Positions 33,986 through 44,200 of a DNA stretch of 64,000 nucleotides are shown one piece after another (the stretch's first letter is position 1; every line of letters starts with the position of its first letter). Below the pieces are notes generated by a model. It was not told where the DNA came from and ran no database searches. It saw only the letters and a list, made by a program, of their open reading frames with translations. The stretch spans positions 124,001 to 188,000 of the forward strand of contig DASPIW010000012.1 of assembly GCA_035628915.1 (NCBI GenBank), given 5' to 3'. The translations under genes were made by a program, and so were the position numbers. Origin of the DNA: JARBUG01 sp035628915. Its GTDB lineage: Bacteria; Bacillota; Sulfobacillia; Symbiobacteriales; Symbiobacteriaceae.

Positions 33986-34780
33986 TTACTTGACTGCCCG
34001 TGTGTAGTCCTGAATCACGGTCTGGACTCCGCACAGGACTACCGTGAGATGTCGTCCGTCAGCCGACCTCTCCGGCCTAGCCGTATCGGACCCATAATGG
34101 AACTTTCGGTGGCACGTTGCGCACACCACGAGGACGTTCTCTTCAATGTCTGGGCCGCCTTGGGACAACGGGTCGATGTGATGGGTCTCAACGTACGGGA
34201 GTCCTGTTTGGGAGGCGAAGACCCCTGGCGACTGTGGGCCACACACCTGACAGCTGTAGCCTCGCATAGCTTTGATTAGGCGCGAAAGGCTTGAGCATCG
34301 CTCGATTCGTGTATAGACACGACGCCGGGCGTCTCGGCTCTTACGCATACGCTCATTGACTTGACGTACAATCTCTCTCAAGTCGGAGGGGCTGAGGGAC
34401 TCAAGGTCATTCACATGCCAATCTGGGTCTCGATCAAGCAAATCATCTACGATGAGGACGAGGCGGTCGGGCCTTGCCTCCAAAAGGGGCTCTGTCAGAG
34501 GTTCTGCCGTGGGGGGCACAGGCGGTACCTGCGGGCGCGTGAGTACCCATGTATCTCCATCGACACGTGTGATCCGGCCGATTTTCTCGAGCGCAAAGAG
34601 GGCGTTCAGAAGGACGCTCCATACATCATCAGAGCCAATCGCTTTGGCTTCGCTAAACCGGTGGAGAAGGCCCGTGGACCCAAGACGCTGAAGAAGTTGG
34701 TCGAACCTCGCCTTTCCCCCGAGTTCTCCAAAGAGATCTTCTAGCGGCCGATACACTAGTCTCGAAAAGTGCCGTTCCAT
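33986..34780 (-). CDS. HNH endonuclease with N-terminal helical region
   Basis: 264 residues, ATG at 34780 behind GGGAGGTG. The C-terminal HNH domain has its zinc cysteines in CQVCG and CATCHRKFH and the catalytic motif ETHHIDPLSQGG, followed by ENVLVVC. This matches McrA-like HNH endonucleases, which often restrict modified DNA. The N-terminal about 150 residues include a winged-helix-like part (LNALFALEKIGRITRVDGDTWVL). It is a single gene between short intergenic regions. Confidence 0.82.
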   Translation of the reverse strand: MERHFSRLVYRPLEDLFGELGGKARFDQLLQRLGSTGLLHRFSEAKAIGSDDVWSVLLNALFALEKIGRITRVDGDTWVLTRPQVPPVPPTAEPLTEPLLEARPDRLVLIVDDLLDRDPDWHVNDLESLSPSDLREIVRQVNERMRKSRDARRRVYTRIERCSSLSRLIKAMRGYSCQVCGPQSPGVFASQTGLPYVETHHIDPLSQGGPDIEENVLVVCATCHRKFHYGSDTARPERSADGRHLTVVLCGVQTVIQDYTRAVK

Positions 34781-34783
34781 CAC

Positions 34784-35207
34784 GCATCACCTCCCGCATC
34801 AAGATTTACCCAGCATGTACTGGGTTCCCTTGACGCTTCCGGCGAAATGAGGGAGCCTCGGCACCTACAGGACCGTACAACGAGCGGTCCAACCCACCTG
34901 GTCCTTATCTCGCATTCGCGCCCATTGGTCACGTACGTGGGGGTCGACATTTCGACAGTGCGTCCAAAAAACGCCTCTTCGTTCTGGCCCCCACCTCTGC
35001 CCCTGGCCGCCGATCTGTGCGGGTCTACCGCTCCTCGAATCAGACACAATGCACTTGTGTATGATTCGGGAGTCGGCTGCAGGCCTTGATACATCTGGCC
35101 TCCCGTCCATTGGGCGAAAAGGAGACAGGTGTGTCGCAGGGTCATATCGAACATAATAGCGAAGTACCGCAGGTTATGGCTGATTCAATAAGAGGTGACA
35201 ACCATCC
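34784..35207. other. Intergenic region, nothing recognised
   Basis: About 420 nt between the divergent HNH and recombinase genes. It must hold both promoters, but no clear boxes or repeats were seen. Short frames are not supported. Confidence 0.4.
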
Positions 35208-35789
35208 ATGGAGTTCGTGCAACCGATCCGTGACAAGAAGCAGATTGAGGCCATAAAGCGGCATCTCAAGGGCAACGAGTCCGGCCTGAGGGATCTGTGC
35301 CTATTCACACTGGGAATCAACTCGGGCCTGCGCGTGAGCGACCTGCTCAACTTAACCATCGGCGACGTGGTCGACCACCAGGGTAAGCCGCTGGACCGGA
35401 TCACTCTCCGGGAACAGAAGACCGGCAAGGCCAAGTCATTCCCGATCAGTACGACGGCCGCCAAGGCCATCAAAGAGTATTTGGCCACACGGCCGAGCGC
35501 CGGCTCCGCTGACCCCCTCTTCCTCTCCCGAAAGGGCAAGGGTGAGGGTCACCTGCAGCGGGCCCAAGCGTACAAGATCATCAACGATGCGGCCCGGGCG
35601 GTTGGCATCACAGAATCCATCGGCACCCACACCCTCCGCAAGACCTTCGGTTACTGGGCCTACAAGGAGGGCAAGGACATCACGCTAATCCAGAAGCTAT
35701 TGAACCACACGAGCCCCTCGGTGACGCTGGCCTATATCGGGATCACACAGGACCAGCTCGACGATGTCTACTTGTCCCTCAACTTGTGA
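35208..35789 (+). CDS. Tyrosine recombinase, catalytic domain only
   Basis: 193 residues, ATG behind AGAGGTGA. The catalytic set is complete: Arg42 (GLRVSDLL), the beta-hairpin Lys near 75 (KTGKAK), His141-x-x-Arg144 (HTLRKT), His167 (LLNHTSP) and Tyr176 (LAYIGI). The N-terminal core-binding domain of XerC/D or phage integrases is missing, as in short Bacillota recombinases. It may have mobilised the adjacent defence genes; no att-like repeats were seen next to it. Confidence 0.9.
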   Translation: MEFVQPIRDKKQIEAIKRHLKGNESGLRDLCLFTLGINSGLRVSDLLNLTIGDVVDHQGKPLDRITLREQKTGKAKSFPISTTAAKAIKEYLATRPSAGSADPLFLSRKGKGEGHLQRAQAYKIINDAARAVGITESIGTHTLRKTFGYWAYKEGKDITLIQKLLNHTSPSVTLAYIGITQDQLDDVYLSLNL

Positions 35790-35881
35790 CGAGACGGCGC
35801 CGGACAGCGGTCGCTTGGAGAGGGATTGCCCATATGGTGTGGAATTTCACACTTATGCAATAGAAGGAGAGTGGTCTGTTC

Positions 35882-38800
35882 GTGGGAAGTTCGAACCGCT
35901 CTTACCCCCTCCGCCACCTGTCTATCCGAGTACCCTGGCATGATTGCGGGTGGAATGGCACTGTATGCCAGGACCCCCGATTGAACACCGCATGTCTGAA
36001 GCTGAAGCAGATCGCCTTGAAGCGGGACGATGCCGCTGAGGAAGCAGTAGCCGGCCAGTCCATAAAGGACTTGGACCAAGAGCAGTGGCCTTGCTGCGTT
36101 ACCGAACGCGGCATGTTTATGGCCCCGTTCGAGTACACCCGCTTGGCAGATCATCCCTATACGGAGACTTCCAAGGAGACCCACGGGCACCTCGCCCCAA
36201 CCCCGCAGCGGCATCCACCATACTCGGCACCCGCTCTCCCTTTCCGGTGGATGCGTTCGGAGAACCTGGAAACGTTCGCTCGCAGTTACGACCTCAACAT
36301 CGGCATGGACCGTGAACCGGACCTGAAGTTCAACACCGGCTGGGTCCAGGTCAAGGAAAATCAGCAACCGCTTCTGGAGTGTTTCTTTGACCATGTCCAG
36401 AAGGATACGTCCCTGTGCTTCTTCTACGCCAAGCAAGTCCCATTTGTTGAGGATCATCGCCGGGTGCTTATTGGCGTGGGTCGAGTGAAACACATCGGCC
36501 CAGTGGCGGAATACCGCTACTCTGGCCCCGGTCTTCGATCCATCCTTTGGGAGCGGATGGTGCAGCACTCGATCAGGCCCGACTTCGAGGATGGTTTCCT
36601 GCTGCCGTACCACGAAGCAATGCGACTTGCCCAGGAGAACCCTGACTTCGATCCGGCGGAGATTGTTGCTTTCGCTCCAGAGGACCGAATGATGGAGTTC
36701 TCCTACGCGTCCGAGCATGTCACGCACGACGGCGCCATCGCCTCACTCTTGGCCTGCGCCGCCTCCCTCAACAAGGCTAAGCAGTACATACCTGGGCCGT
36801 GGGAAGCCTGCCTCCGCTGGATCGACTCACGACTCGCCGAGTTGTGGAGTATGCGTGGCCCCTGCCCGGGGTTGGGCTCCGTCTTGCGCGCCTTTGGTGT
36901 GGAACTCGGGACATTCGTCGCCCGGGAGATCGAACAGAAGGTGGGCGACAACGAGAACCCCTGGCCCTTGGTGGACCAGGTATTCCGTGACCCAAAGAAG
37001 CACTTGTCACCCTCCATGGCGGCCCAGATCAGCAAGACCCTGATGCTAACCTGGCAGGGGCTAGGTGCTGACCGCAAAGCACTCATGCAGTTGCTGAGCC
37101 GTTTCGAGCTTTCACCTGAACAGGCCACCGCGCTTTTCGTAGAAGATGAGCGCGAGGAAGCCGGCATCATCATCACGGATAAGGCCATCCTAGCCAACCC
37201 TTATCTTGTCTATGAGTTGAGCCGGCAGCTTCTTGAGCCCGTCAGTGTCTGGACGGTGGACCGAGGAGTGTTCCCGGTTGCGGCGGTCCGAACCAAGCAT
37301 CCCCTGCCGGAGCCTTCCCGCATTGATGGAGGGACAGATGAACGCCGCATCCGGGCACTAGCCGTGCACGTCCTGGAGAGGGCTGCTGCCGATGGGCACA
37401 CGTTGTTGCCGCAGAAGGACCTGGTGCTGACCATCCGTGGCCTCCAGTTGGATCCGCCCTGTGAGGTCAGCCGGGATGTGCTTGCGGCAGTGGATGGATC
37501 TTTCCCAGGAACGATTGAGCGCGCAGCCATGGAGGATGGGACCCGCGCCTACCAGTTGACCAACCTGACGACAATGGGCGCACTCGTCCGCCGGAAGGTG
37601 ACCGAGCGCCTCCAGGGAAAGCGTCACTCACTCAACGCAAACTGGCGTGCTCTGCTCGATCAGCGGCTTCCTTCGCCCGGGCAGGATCGTGAGGAGGAAC
37701 GTGCGCGCCAGGAAAAGGCAGCCGCCCTGAAGGAGTTGGCTGAATCTCGCTTCACCGTGTTGATCGGCCCAGCCGGTACTGGCAAGACCACCCTCCTGTC
37801 GGTCCTGTGCGGCCAAAAGGACATCGCTGCCGGGGGAGTCCTGTTGCTGGCCCCCACCGGGAAGGCCAGAGTCAGGATGGAGCAAGCCACTCGTGACCTC
37901 AGCCTGACCGCCTATACAGTGGCGCAGTGGCTGAGCCGTTGCGACCGCTACGATGGCGCTACCGGTCGATACCACCTGTCGGAAAGGCCGCCTGAGGAAT
38001 GTCCGAGAACGGTAGTCATTGATGAGGCCTCGATGCTGACCGAGGAGATGATGGCGGCGCTCTTCGAGTCGATCAAGGGTGTCCACCGCCTGGTCTTGGT
38101 CGGCGACCCCAGTCAGCTGCCTCCGATTGGCGCTGGCCGGCCCTTTGTCGACATCGTTACGGAGCTTACCCCGAAACAGGTCAGTGGGATGTTCCCGAGG
38201 GTGGGCAAGGGCTATGCCGAGCTTACCGTCCGGCGCCGGCAAGCTGGCCAGGACCGAGAGGATCTTCAGTTGGCTGAGTGGTTCAGCGGGCGGCCGCTGG
38301 GTCCGGGGGAAGACCAAGTCTTTGACAAAGTGGCGACCGGAAACTCCAATCCCCACATTCGCTTTGTGCGCTGGGACACCCCCGAGGAGATCCAGGAGCG
38401 GCTCCTGGAGACATTGGTGGAAGAACTGGATCTTGATGATGTCGATGACGTGCGGGGGTTCGACCTCACTCTGGGCGCCACGGAAAGCGGCCAGTATCGC
38501 TACTTCAACGTAGGGGCCGCCGTAAAGGCAGAGGCATGGCAAGTGCTTTCGCCCGTTCGGGGCCTCACCCATGGTGTTTCCGAACTGAACCGGCTAGTTC
38601 ACCGGACATTTAGGGCGGGCTGGGTGGACTTCGCCCGCCAGAAGTGGCGCAAGGTCCCCAAGCCGATGGGCGCTGAAGAGATCGTTTACGGCGACAAGGT
38701 GATCAACGTTGTGAACCATCGCCGCAAGAAGGTTTGGCCCCAGGACGACGGCGCTGCCGAGTACATCGCGAATGGTGAGATTGGTATCGCCGTAGGGCAG

Positions 38801-39580
38801 TTCAAGACGGCGAGGATGACTTGTGCACCATGGGAGTTGAAAGTCGAGTTCTCATCACAACCCCGCTACCAGTATGGATTCACTGAAGGTGACTTCGGAG
38901 AGGAGACTGGCGCCAAGCTAGAGCTGGCCTACGCCCTGACCATTCACAAAGCCCAGGGCAGCGAGTTCAACCTGGTCATTCTGGTGCTTCCCAACCCGTG
39001 CCGCCTGCTGTCCCGGGAGTTGATCTACACCGCACTGACCCGGCAGCGTGATCGGATCATTGTCCTCCATCAGGGCGAGCGAGCGGAACTGCAGCGGTAC
39101 GCTTCGCACAACTGGTCCGAAACGGCCCGCCGGCTGACGAACCTCTTCCACGCCCCGGCGATTGTCGACATCGGCGGGAAGTTCCTAGAGGACCGGCTAA
39201 TCCATCGGACCAGCATTGGCATCGCCGTGCGGTCGAAGTCCGAAGTAATCATCGCGGATCGGCTGACTACAAAGGGCGTGGAGTACTCCTACGAGCGGCC
39301 TCTCCAGCTTAGGGATGCCACAAAGTACCCCGACTTCACCATCGAGGATGACGACACGGGTATCACCTACTACTGGGAGCACCTCGGCATGCTCCAGGAC
39401 GAAGGCTACCGCTCCCGGTGGGAGGCCAAGCTGCAGTGGTACCGAGAGAACAAAATCCTCCCGTTCGATGAGGGCGGCGGGGAGAACGGAACCTTGATCA
39501 TCACCAGCGATGACGAGTATGGTGGCATCAACGTGCAGGACATTGACGACCTGATTAAGCGTGTGCTCGGAAGACCGTAA
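35882..39580 (+). CDS. Large RecD-like SF1 helicase with C-terminal nuclease-like domain
   Basis: 1232 residues, GTG behind AAGGAG. The N-terminal about 120 residues (IRVPWHDCGWNGTVCQDP...NTACLKL) form a conserved but unnamed domain. The helicase has Walker A GPAGTGKTT near 629, VVIDEASML near 714, VLVGDPSQLPPIG and a C-terminal RecD/UvrD motif TIHKAQGSEFN near 1020. It ends with SRELIYTALTRQRDRIIV. The last about 110 residues look like a PDDEXK domain (KSEVIIADRL, YPDFTIEDD, YYWEHLGML). The size and extra domains suggest a defence- or mobile-element-linked helicase-nuclease rather than housekeeping RecD2. It is followed by a DUF932 gene and the BREX operon on the same strand. Confidence 0.85.
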   Translation: MGSSNRSYPLRHLSIRVPWHDCGWNGTVCQDPRLNTACLKLKQIALKRDDAAEEAVAGQSIKDLDQEQWPCCVTERGMFMAPFEYTRLADHPYTETSKETHGHLAPTPQRHPPYSAPALPFRWMRSENLETFARSYDLNIGMDREPDLKFNTGWVQVKENQQPLLECFFDHVQKDTSLCFFYAKQVPFVEDHRRVLIGVGRVKHIGPVAEYRYSGPGLRSILWERMVQHSIRPDFEDGFLLPYHEAMRLAQENPDFDPAEIVAFAPEDRMMEFSYASEHVTHDGAIASLLACAASLNKAKQYIPGPWEACLRWIDSRLAELWSMRGPCPGLGSVLRAFGVELGTFVAREIEQKVGDNENPWPLVDQVFRDPKKHLSPSMAAQISKTLMLTWQGLGADRKALMQLLSRFELSPEQATALFVEDEREEAGIIITDKAILANPYLVYELSRQLLEPVSVWTVDRGVFPVAAVRTKHPLPEPSRIDGGTDERRIRALAVHVLERAAADGHTLLPQKDLVLTIRGLQLDPPCEVSRDVLAAVDGSFPGTIERAAMEDGTRAYQLTNLTTMGALVRRKVTERLQGKRHSLNANWRALLDQRLPSPGQDREEERARQEKAAALKELAESRFTVLIGPAGTGKTTLLSVLCGQKDIAAGGVLLLAPTGKARVRMEQATRDLSLTAYTVAQWLSRCDRYDGATGRYHLSERPPEECPRTVVIDEASMLTEEMMAALFESIKGVHRLVLVGDPSQLPPIGAGRPFVDIVTELTPKQVSGMFPRVGKGYAELTVRRRQAGQDREDLQLAEWFSGRPLGPGEDQVFDKVATGNSNPHIRFVRWDTPEEIQERLLETLVEELDLDDVDDVRGFDLTLGATESGQYRYFNVGAAVKAEAWQVLSPVRGLTHGVSELNRLVHRTFRAGWVDFARQKWRKVPKPMGAEEIVYGDKVINVVNHRRKKVWPQDDGAAEYIANGEIGIAVGQFKTARMTCAPWELKVEFSSQPRYQYGFTEGDFGEETGAKLELAYALTIHKAQGSEFNLVILVLPNPCRLLSRELIYTALTRQRDRIIVLHQGERAELQRYASHNWSETARRLTNLFHAPAIVDIGGKFLEDRLIHRTSIGIAVRSKSEVIIADRLTTKGVEYSYERPLQLRDATKYPDFTIEDDDTGITYYWEHLGMLQDEGYRSRWEAKLQWYRENKILPFDEGGGENGTLIITSDDEYGGINVQDIDDLIKRVLGRP

Positions 39581-39634
39581 CGGTCCCCGCAGCCTCGGGG
39601 AGTACGATTCGAGCTCCAGAAGGAGGCCTTCTAA

Positions 39635-40579
39635 ATGGCGCATGCCGTAGAGTCAATGTTCTACGTTCGGCAGCCACCCTGGCATGGGCTCGGTACGAGA
39701 GTAGAACAGGCTCCCAAGAGCGAGGACGCCCTCTGTCTGGCGGGTCTGGATTGGACAGTACAGCAAGCCCCTGTCATGGTCGGAGGCATTCCTGTACCAG
39801 GCCACTGGGCTAACATACGAGATAAGGACGGCTCTGTCCTCGGAATCGTTAAGGAACGATACCGGATCCTGCAGAACAAGGAGGCATTCGCCTTTACGGA
39901 TGGCCTTCTCGGAATGGACGTGCTATATGAGACAGCCGGATCGCTGTTCGGTGGGAAGCGAGTGTGGATCTTGGCACGCCTCAAGCAGCCCATCAAGTTG
40001 CTCAAGGATGAGACGATCCCATATCTCTGCATCACGAACAACCACGACGGCGAAGGGGCGCTGCGCGTCATTCTCACCCCGATTCGTGTTGTCTGCCAGA
40101 ACACCCTCAACCTTGCCCTACAGAAGGCACCCCGTTCTTGGTCTACCCGGCATACAGGAAATGTCTGGTCCAAGCTGGATGAGGCGTCACGAACCTTGGA
40201 GTTGACGCAGAACTACCTGGGTCGGTTACAGGAGCATGCCGATAGGCTCTCTCAGGTGAAGGTTTCTGAGCAGAAGTGGGTTGAGGCCGTCTCAACCCTA
40301 GTTCCGCTTCCGAAGGACAGTGACTCGCCGCTGGCCCAACTAGCCCTGAAAAGGGCCGTTCAGAAGCAGAAGCTCCTGGTGGACCTGTTTAACTCCCCAG
40401 ACCTGAAGCCATATAAGGAGACTGCTTGGGCGGCTGTAAACGCTGTCGTCGACTACTCCGAGCACGTTAAGTGGCGCCCTCCCACCGAGAAATCCATGGA
40501 GAGCGGCTTCGCCAGGATCTTGGACGACGGGCACCCCATGGTCGAAAAGGCTCTCGGCCTCTTAGGTGTACGGATTTAG
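39635..40579 (+). CDS. DUF932 family protein (phage/plasmid-like)
   Basis: 314 residues, ATG behind AGGAGG. The start MAHAVESMFYVRQPPWHGLGTRV is the characteristic N terminus of the phage/plasmid-like protein family (TIGR03299, DUF932). Later motifs also fit: YRILQNKEAF and ITNNHDGEGALRVILTPIRVVCQNTLNLAL. The molecular role is unknown; homologues occur on phages, plasmids and in defence islands. It lies between the RecD-like helicase and BREX genes. Confidence 0.85.
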   Translation: MAHAVESMFYVRQPPWHGLGTRVEQAPKSEDALCLAGLDWTVQQAPVMVGGIPVPGHWANIRDKDGSVLGIVKERYRILQNKEAFAFTDGLLGMDVLYETAGSLFGGKRVWILARLKQPIKLLKDETIPYLCITNNHDGEGALRVILTPIRVVCQNTLNLALQKAPRSWSTRHTGNVWSKLDEASRTLELTQNYLGRLQEHADRLSQVKVSEQKWVEAVSTLVPLPKDSDSPLAQLALKRAVQKQKLLVDLFNSPDLKPYKETAWAAVNAVVDYSEHVKWRPPTEKSMESGFARILDDGHPMVEKALGLLGVRI

Positions 40580-40792
40580 GCTGGTGCATCGCGGACCTTA
40601 GCATGTAGGGCACCCTCCCTCTCCTTGGGGGTCTGGGGGCCCTCGTGTTTTCGGAAGGTGAGCTTGGGGGAGCCTTCAAGGCAGGAACTACTTAACCACT
40701 AACGAATACGGAACTGAATGGCGATTCCCTGCTCGAATCAGGGCAATCGCCCCGTGGCGGCCCTACGCAATCCTATCTTGGAGGGACGAGAC

Positions 40793-41248
40793 ATGCCCCC
40801 TACCTTGGGTTCATTAGCTGAGGCCGTCGCTGATGCCGCCGGCCGGTACACCCGACTCGTCCTCCTGGTCGGCCCCAAGGGCTCCGGCAAGACGGCGCTC
40901 CTTAAGGCCTATGCTCAGGCAAACAATTGCCCTTACTCCCCGGTTGGTGCCCTCATGGCAGAACGCCTGCTGGCTACGCCGCCGCGGTTTCGTGACACCG
41001 AGTCCGACAGAGTGCTGAAGGAACTATGCCAAGGACCCGGCCCCTTTCTCCTGGACAACCTGGAGTTGCTCTTCACCCCGGAGTTGCAGCTAGACCCGTA
41101 CCGCCTGCTAGTGGGGCTTGCCCGGACCAAGACGGTCGTCGCTGCCTGGGCCGGCTCCCTCCAGAACGGCACGCTGACCTATGCCGCCACCGGTCACAAG
41201 GAATACCGATCCCTGAACCCAACCGATGCGATCTGTATTCCGCTCTAG
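40793..41248 (+). CDS. brxF: BREX type 3 small P-loop protein BrxF
   Basis: 151 residues from the ATG at 40793 behind GGAGGG. The longer frame starts 25 codons earlier without a ribosome binding site. A P-loop GPKGSGKT lies at 27-34. The LLDNLELLF segment is a Walker B-like strand. In type 3 BREX, BrxF is the first gene and precedes brxC, as here. Its small size and location make the call firm; biochemistry is not established from sequence. Confidence 0.85.
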   Translation: MPPTLGSLAEAVADAAGRYTRLVLLVGPKGSGKTALLKAYAQANNCPYSPVGALMAERLLATPPRFRDTESDRVLKELCQGPGPFLLDNLELLFTPELQLDPYRLLVGLARTKTVVAAWAGSLQNGTLTYAATGHKEYRSLNPTDAICIPL

Positions 41249-41271
41249 TCCCATCCCTGGGAGGTTATTGT

Positions 41272-44200
41272 ATGCGCTACGCCGAGCTCGTCCAGTTTGA
41301 GCCGATTGAGTCGGTCGTCCAGCTGACCACGTCAGACAACAAAGCGGAAGCTACTCGCCTGGTCTCGTCCTTCGTCATTTCGCAGGCCATGGCTGATAAC
41401 CTGACCAAGGTGGTCTTCCCACAGCTCCAATTCCAGACACCCAAGGACAATATGGGCTTGCTGATTGTTGGTAACTACGGTACTGGTAAGTCGCACCTCA
41501 TGTCCGTAGTTGCAGCGATTGCCGAGGACGCGGACCAAGTCGACAACCTGACCAACCAGAGGGTAGTGGACCCGGCCGACCAAATTGCCGGCCAGTTCGT
41601 CGTGATTCGGGACGAGATAGGCGCATCCACCGACAGCCTGCGCAACATCATCTGCAAGATGCTGGAGAAGGGACTGGCCCGGCACGGAATCGAGTTCCAG
41701 TTCCCGCCCCAGGATCAGATCATCAAGAACAAGGATGCTCTCGAGGCGATGATGGCCGCCTTCCATGAGGTTTTCCCCGACAAGGGCCTACTCCTTGTTG
41801 TAGACGAACTCCTCGACTACCTTGGAACCCGAACCAAGGAATATGATCTGCGGCTGGATCTTGGCTTCTTGCGGGAAGTAGGAGAGGTCTGCAAACACAC
41901 TCGCTTCCGCTTTATGGCTGGTGTCCAAGAGCAACTCTTCAACAACCCCGCCTTTGAGTTCGTTTCGAGCCAGATGCGGCGGGTTCAGGAGCGGTTCCAC
42001 CAGGTGCTGATCTCCCGTGAGGACGTCTCCTTCGTCGTCACCCAGCGCCTACTCAAGAAGACGCCCGCCCAGAAGGCCCAAATCCGGGAGTACCTGACCG
42101 GCTTTGCCCATTTCTTCGGCAGCATGACCGAGCGCATGGATCACTACGTCGAACTGTTCCCCGTCCATCCGACCTATCTGGAGACCTTCGAGCGGGTCCA
42201 TGTGGCGGAGAAGCGTGAGATCCTGCGCACCATCTCGACCGAGATGGCTGCCCTCCTGCAGCAGGAAGTACCCACTGACGTGCCCGGATTGATCGCCTTT
42301 GACTCCTATTGGGGCCGAATCAAATCCCATCCCAGCTACCAGACCGTGCCCGATATCCGTACGGTTATGGAGAAGGCCAACGTGCTGGAGGATAAGATCC
42401 GGCACGGCATAACCAAGAGGCTCTATGTCCAGCCGGCGCTCCGCATCATCCGCGGCCTAGCCGTACACCGCCTCACGACTGGCGACTTGCGCGTCGCTCT
42501 TGGCCTGACTGCCCAGGAACTGCGGGATGATCTCTGTATCCTGATCCCTGGCGCCGACGATGCTGACTTCCTGCAGACGCTGCTAGAGAAGGTTCTGCAG
42601 GAGATCCTGACGGTAGTCAACGGCCAGTTCATTACCCGAAACAAGGCGAACGGTCAGTACTACCTCGACGTCGACCGTGATGTGGACTATGATGCGTTGA
42701 TCCAGAAGAAGGCGGCCTCGCTGGATGACGACAGGCTGGACCGGTATTACTTCGATGCCCTGATCCAAGTCATGGAGCTGATCGATACGCCCAGCTACCG
42801 TACCGGATTCAAGATCTGGGAGCACGAAGTGGAGTGGAGGACTCGCCGGGTCAACCGGGTAGGCTACCTGTTCCTCGGGGCACCCAACGAGCGGCCGAAC
42901 ACGGTGCCGTTCCGGGATTTCTACCTATACTTCCTGGAGCCGTTCGCTCCTACGAAGTTTAAGGATGAGAAAAAGCCGGACGAGATCTTCTTTGACCTGG
43001 CCCACGTTGACGACACCTTTACAGCCGCCCTGCGCACCTATGCCGGCGCCAAGGAACTTGCCAGCTCGGCCACGGGCGACAGCCAGAAGTTGTACAACAA
43101 GAAGGCCGGCGACGCCCGCAAAGAGATTGTTGACTGGCTCCGGGGCCACATGGGGACTGCCTTTGAGGTCACCTACCAAGGGAAGAAACAGCGCCTGGTC
43201 GAACGGGCCAAGGGCCATGTTGGCAACTTTGTCGACATCCGGGCCATGATCAACGCCGTTGCGACGGTAACCTTCGAGGACCACTTCAGCAACCTGGCGC
43301 CGGAGTACCCTTCCTTTGCGGTCGATCAGCCCGTCGGCCAACACAACCGAAACGTGGCGTGTACCGATGCCTTGAAGTGGATTGCCGGGAGCGTCAAGGG
43401 CAAGCTCGGTGGCGCCGTCCTGGACGGGCTCCGTCTTGTGGATAACGGGCAGATTCGCACGACAGGTTCGCCTTACGCCCAGGCGCTTCTGCAGCAGCTT
43501 AAGGCCAAGGGCCCGGGCCAGGTGGTGAACCGTTCCGAAATCCTGGTCGAGGAGAACCAGCTCGAACTCTGGCAACCCTTCAAGCTGGAGCCCGAGTTCC
43601 TAGCGGTCGTCCTTGGCGCCCTGGTTTACACCGGCGAAGTGGTCGTGGCTCTGCCACAGGGGCAGAAGAAGCTCGACACTGGTGAGCTGGATGAACTTCA
43701 GCGGATTCAGGCCAAGGATCTGGCCAGCTTCAAGCACATCGAACGCCCAAAGGATGTGCCGGTTTCGGAGCTACGGGCACTCTTTGAACTGCTTGGGCTT
43801 CCACCTGGGCTGATCGTTTCGGAGGCGACCCGTGAGCAGGGCGTGCTTGAGCTCCAGGCCCGAGTGCAAAACCTGGCGGTCGATCTGGCCAAAGCGCAAA
43901 GCCAGGTGGCTTCGGGTCTCACGTTCTGGAATCAGCAGCTCCTCTCTGAGACCGAGCAGAATGAGTGGAAGAAAGGGCTGAAAGCCCTCAAGGAATTCGT
44001 GGACGGGCTCCAGGCATACAACACCACGGGCAAGCTCAAGAACTTCCGGCACGATCTGGATGCGATTTCGGCCCAGGCGCAAAACCTGAGTATACTGAAG
44101 GCGTACCACGACCTGAGGGGGTTGCTGGAAAAGGCCCAGGAGCTGGTGACATACCTCAGCCAGGCTGAGGGAACGCTGCCCTCGACTCACTCCTGGCGGG

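Noticed and set aside
37628..38572. 314-codon minus-strand frame inside the RecD-like helicase gene
   Set aside because: Antisense shadow of the helicase motor region.
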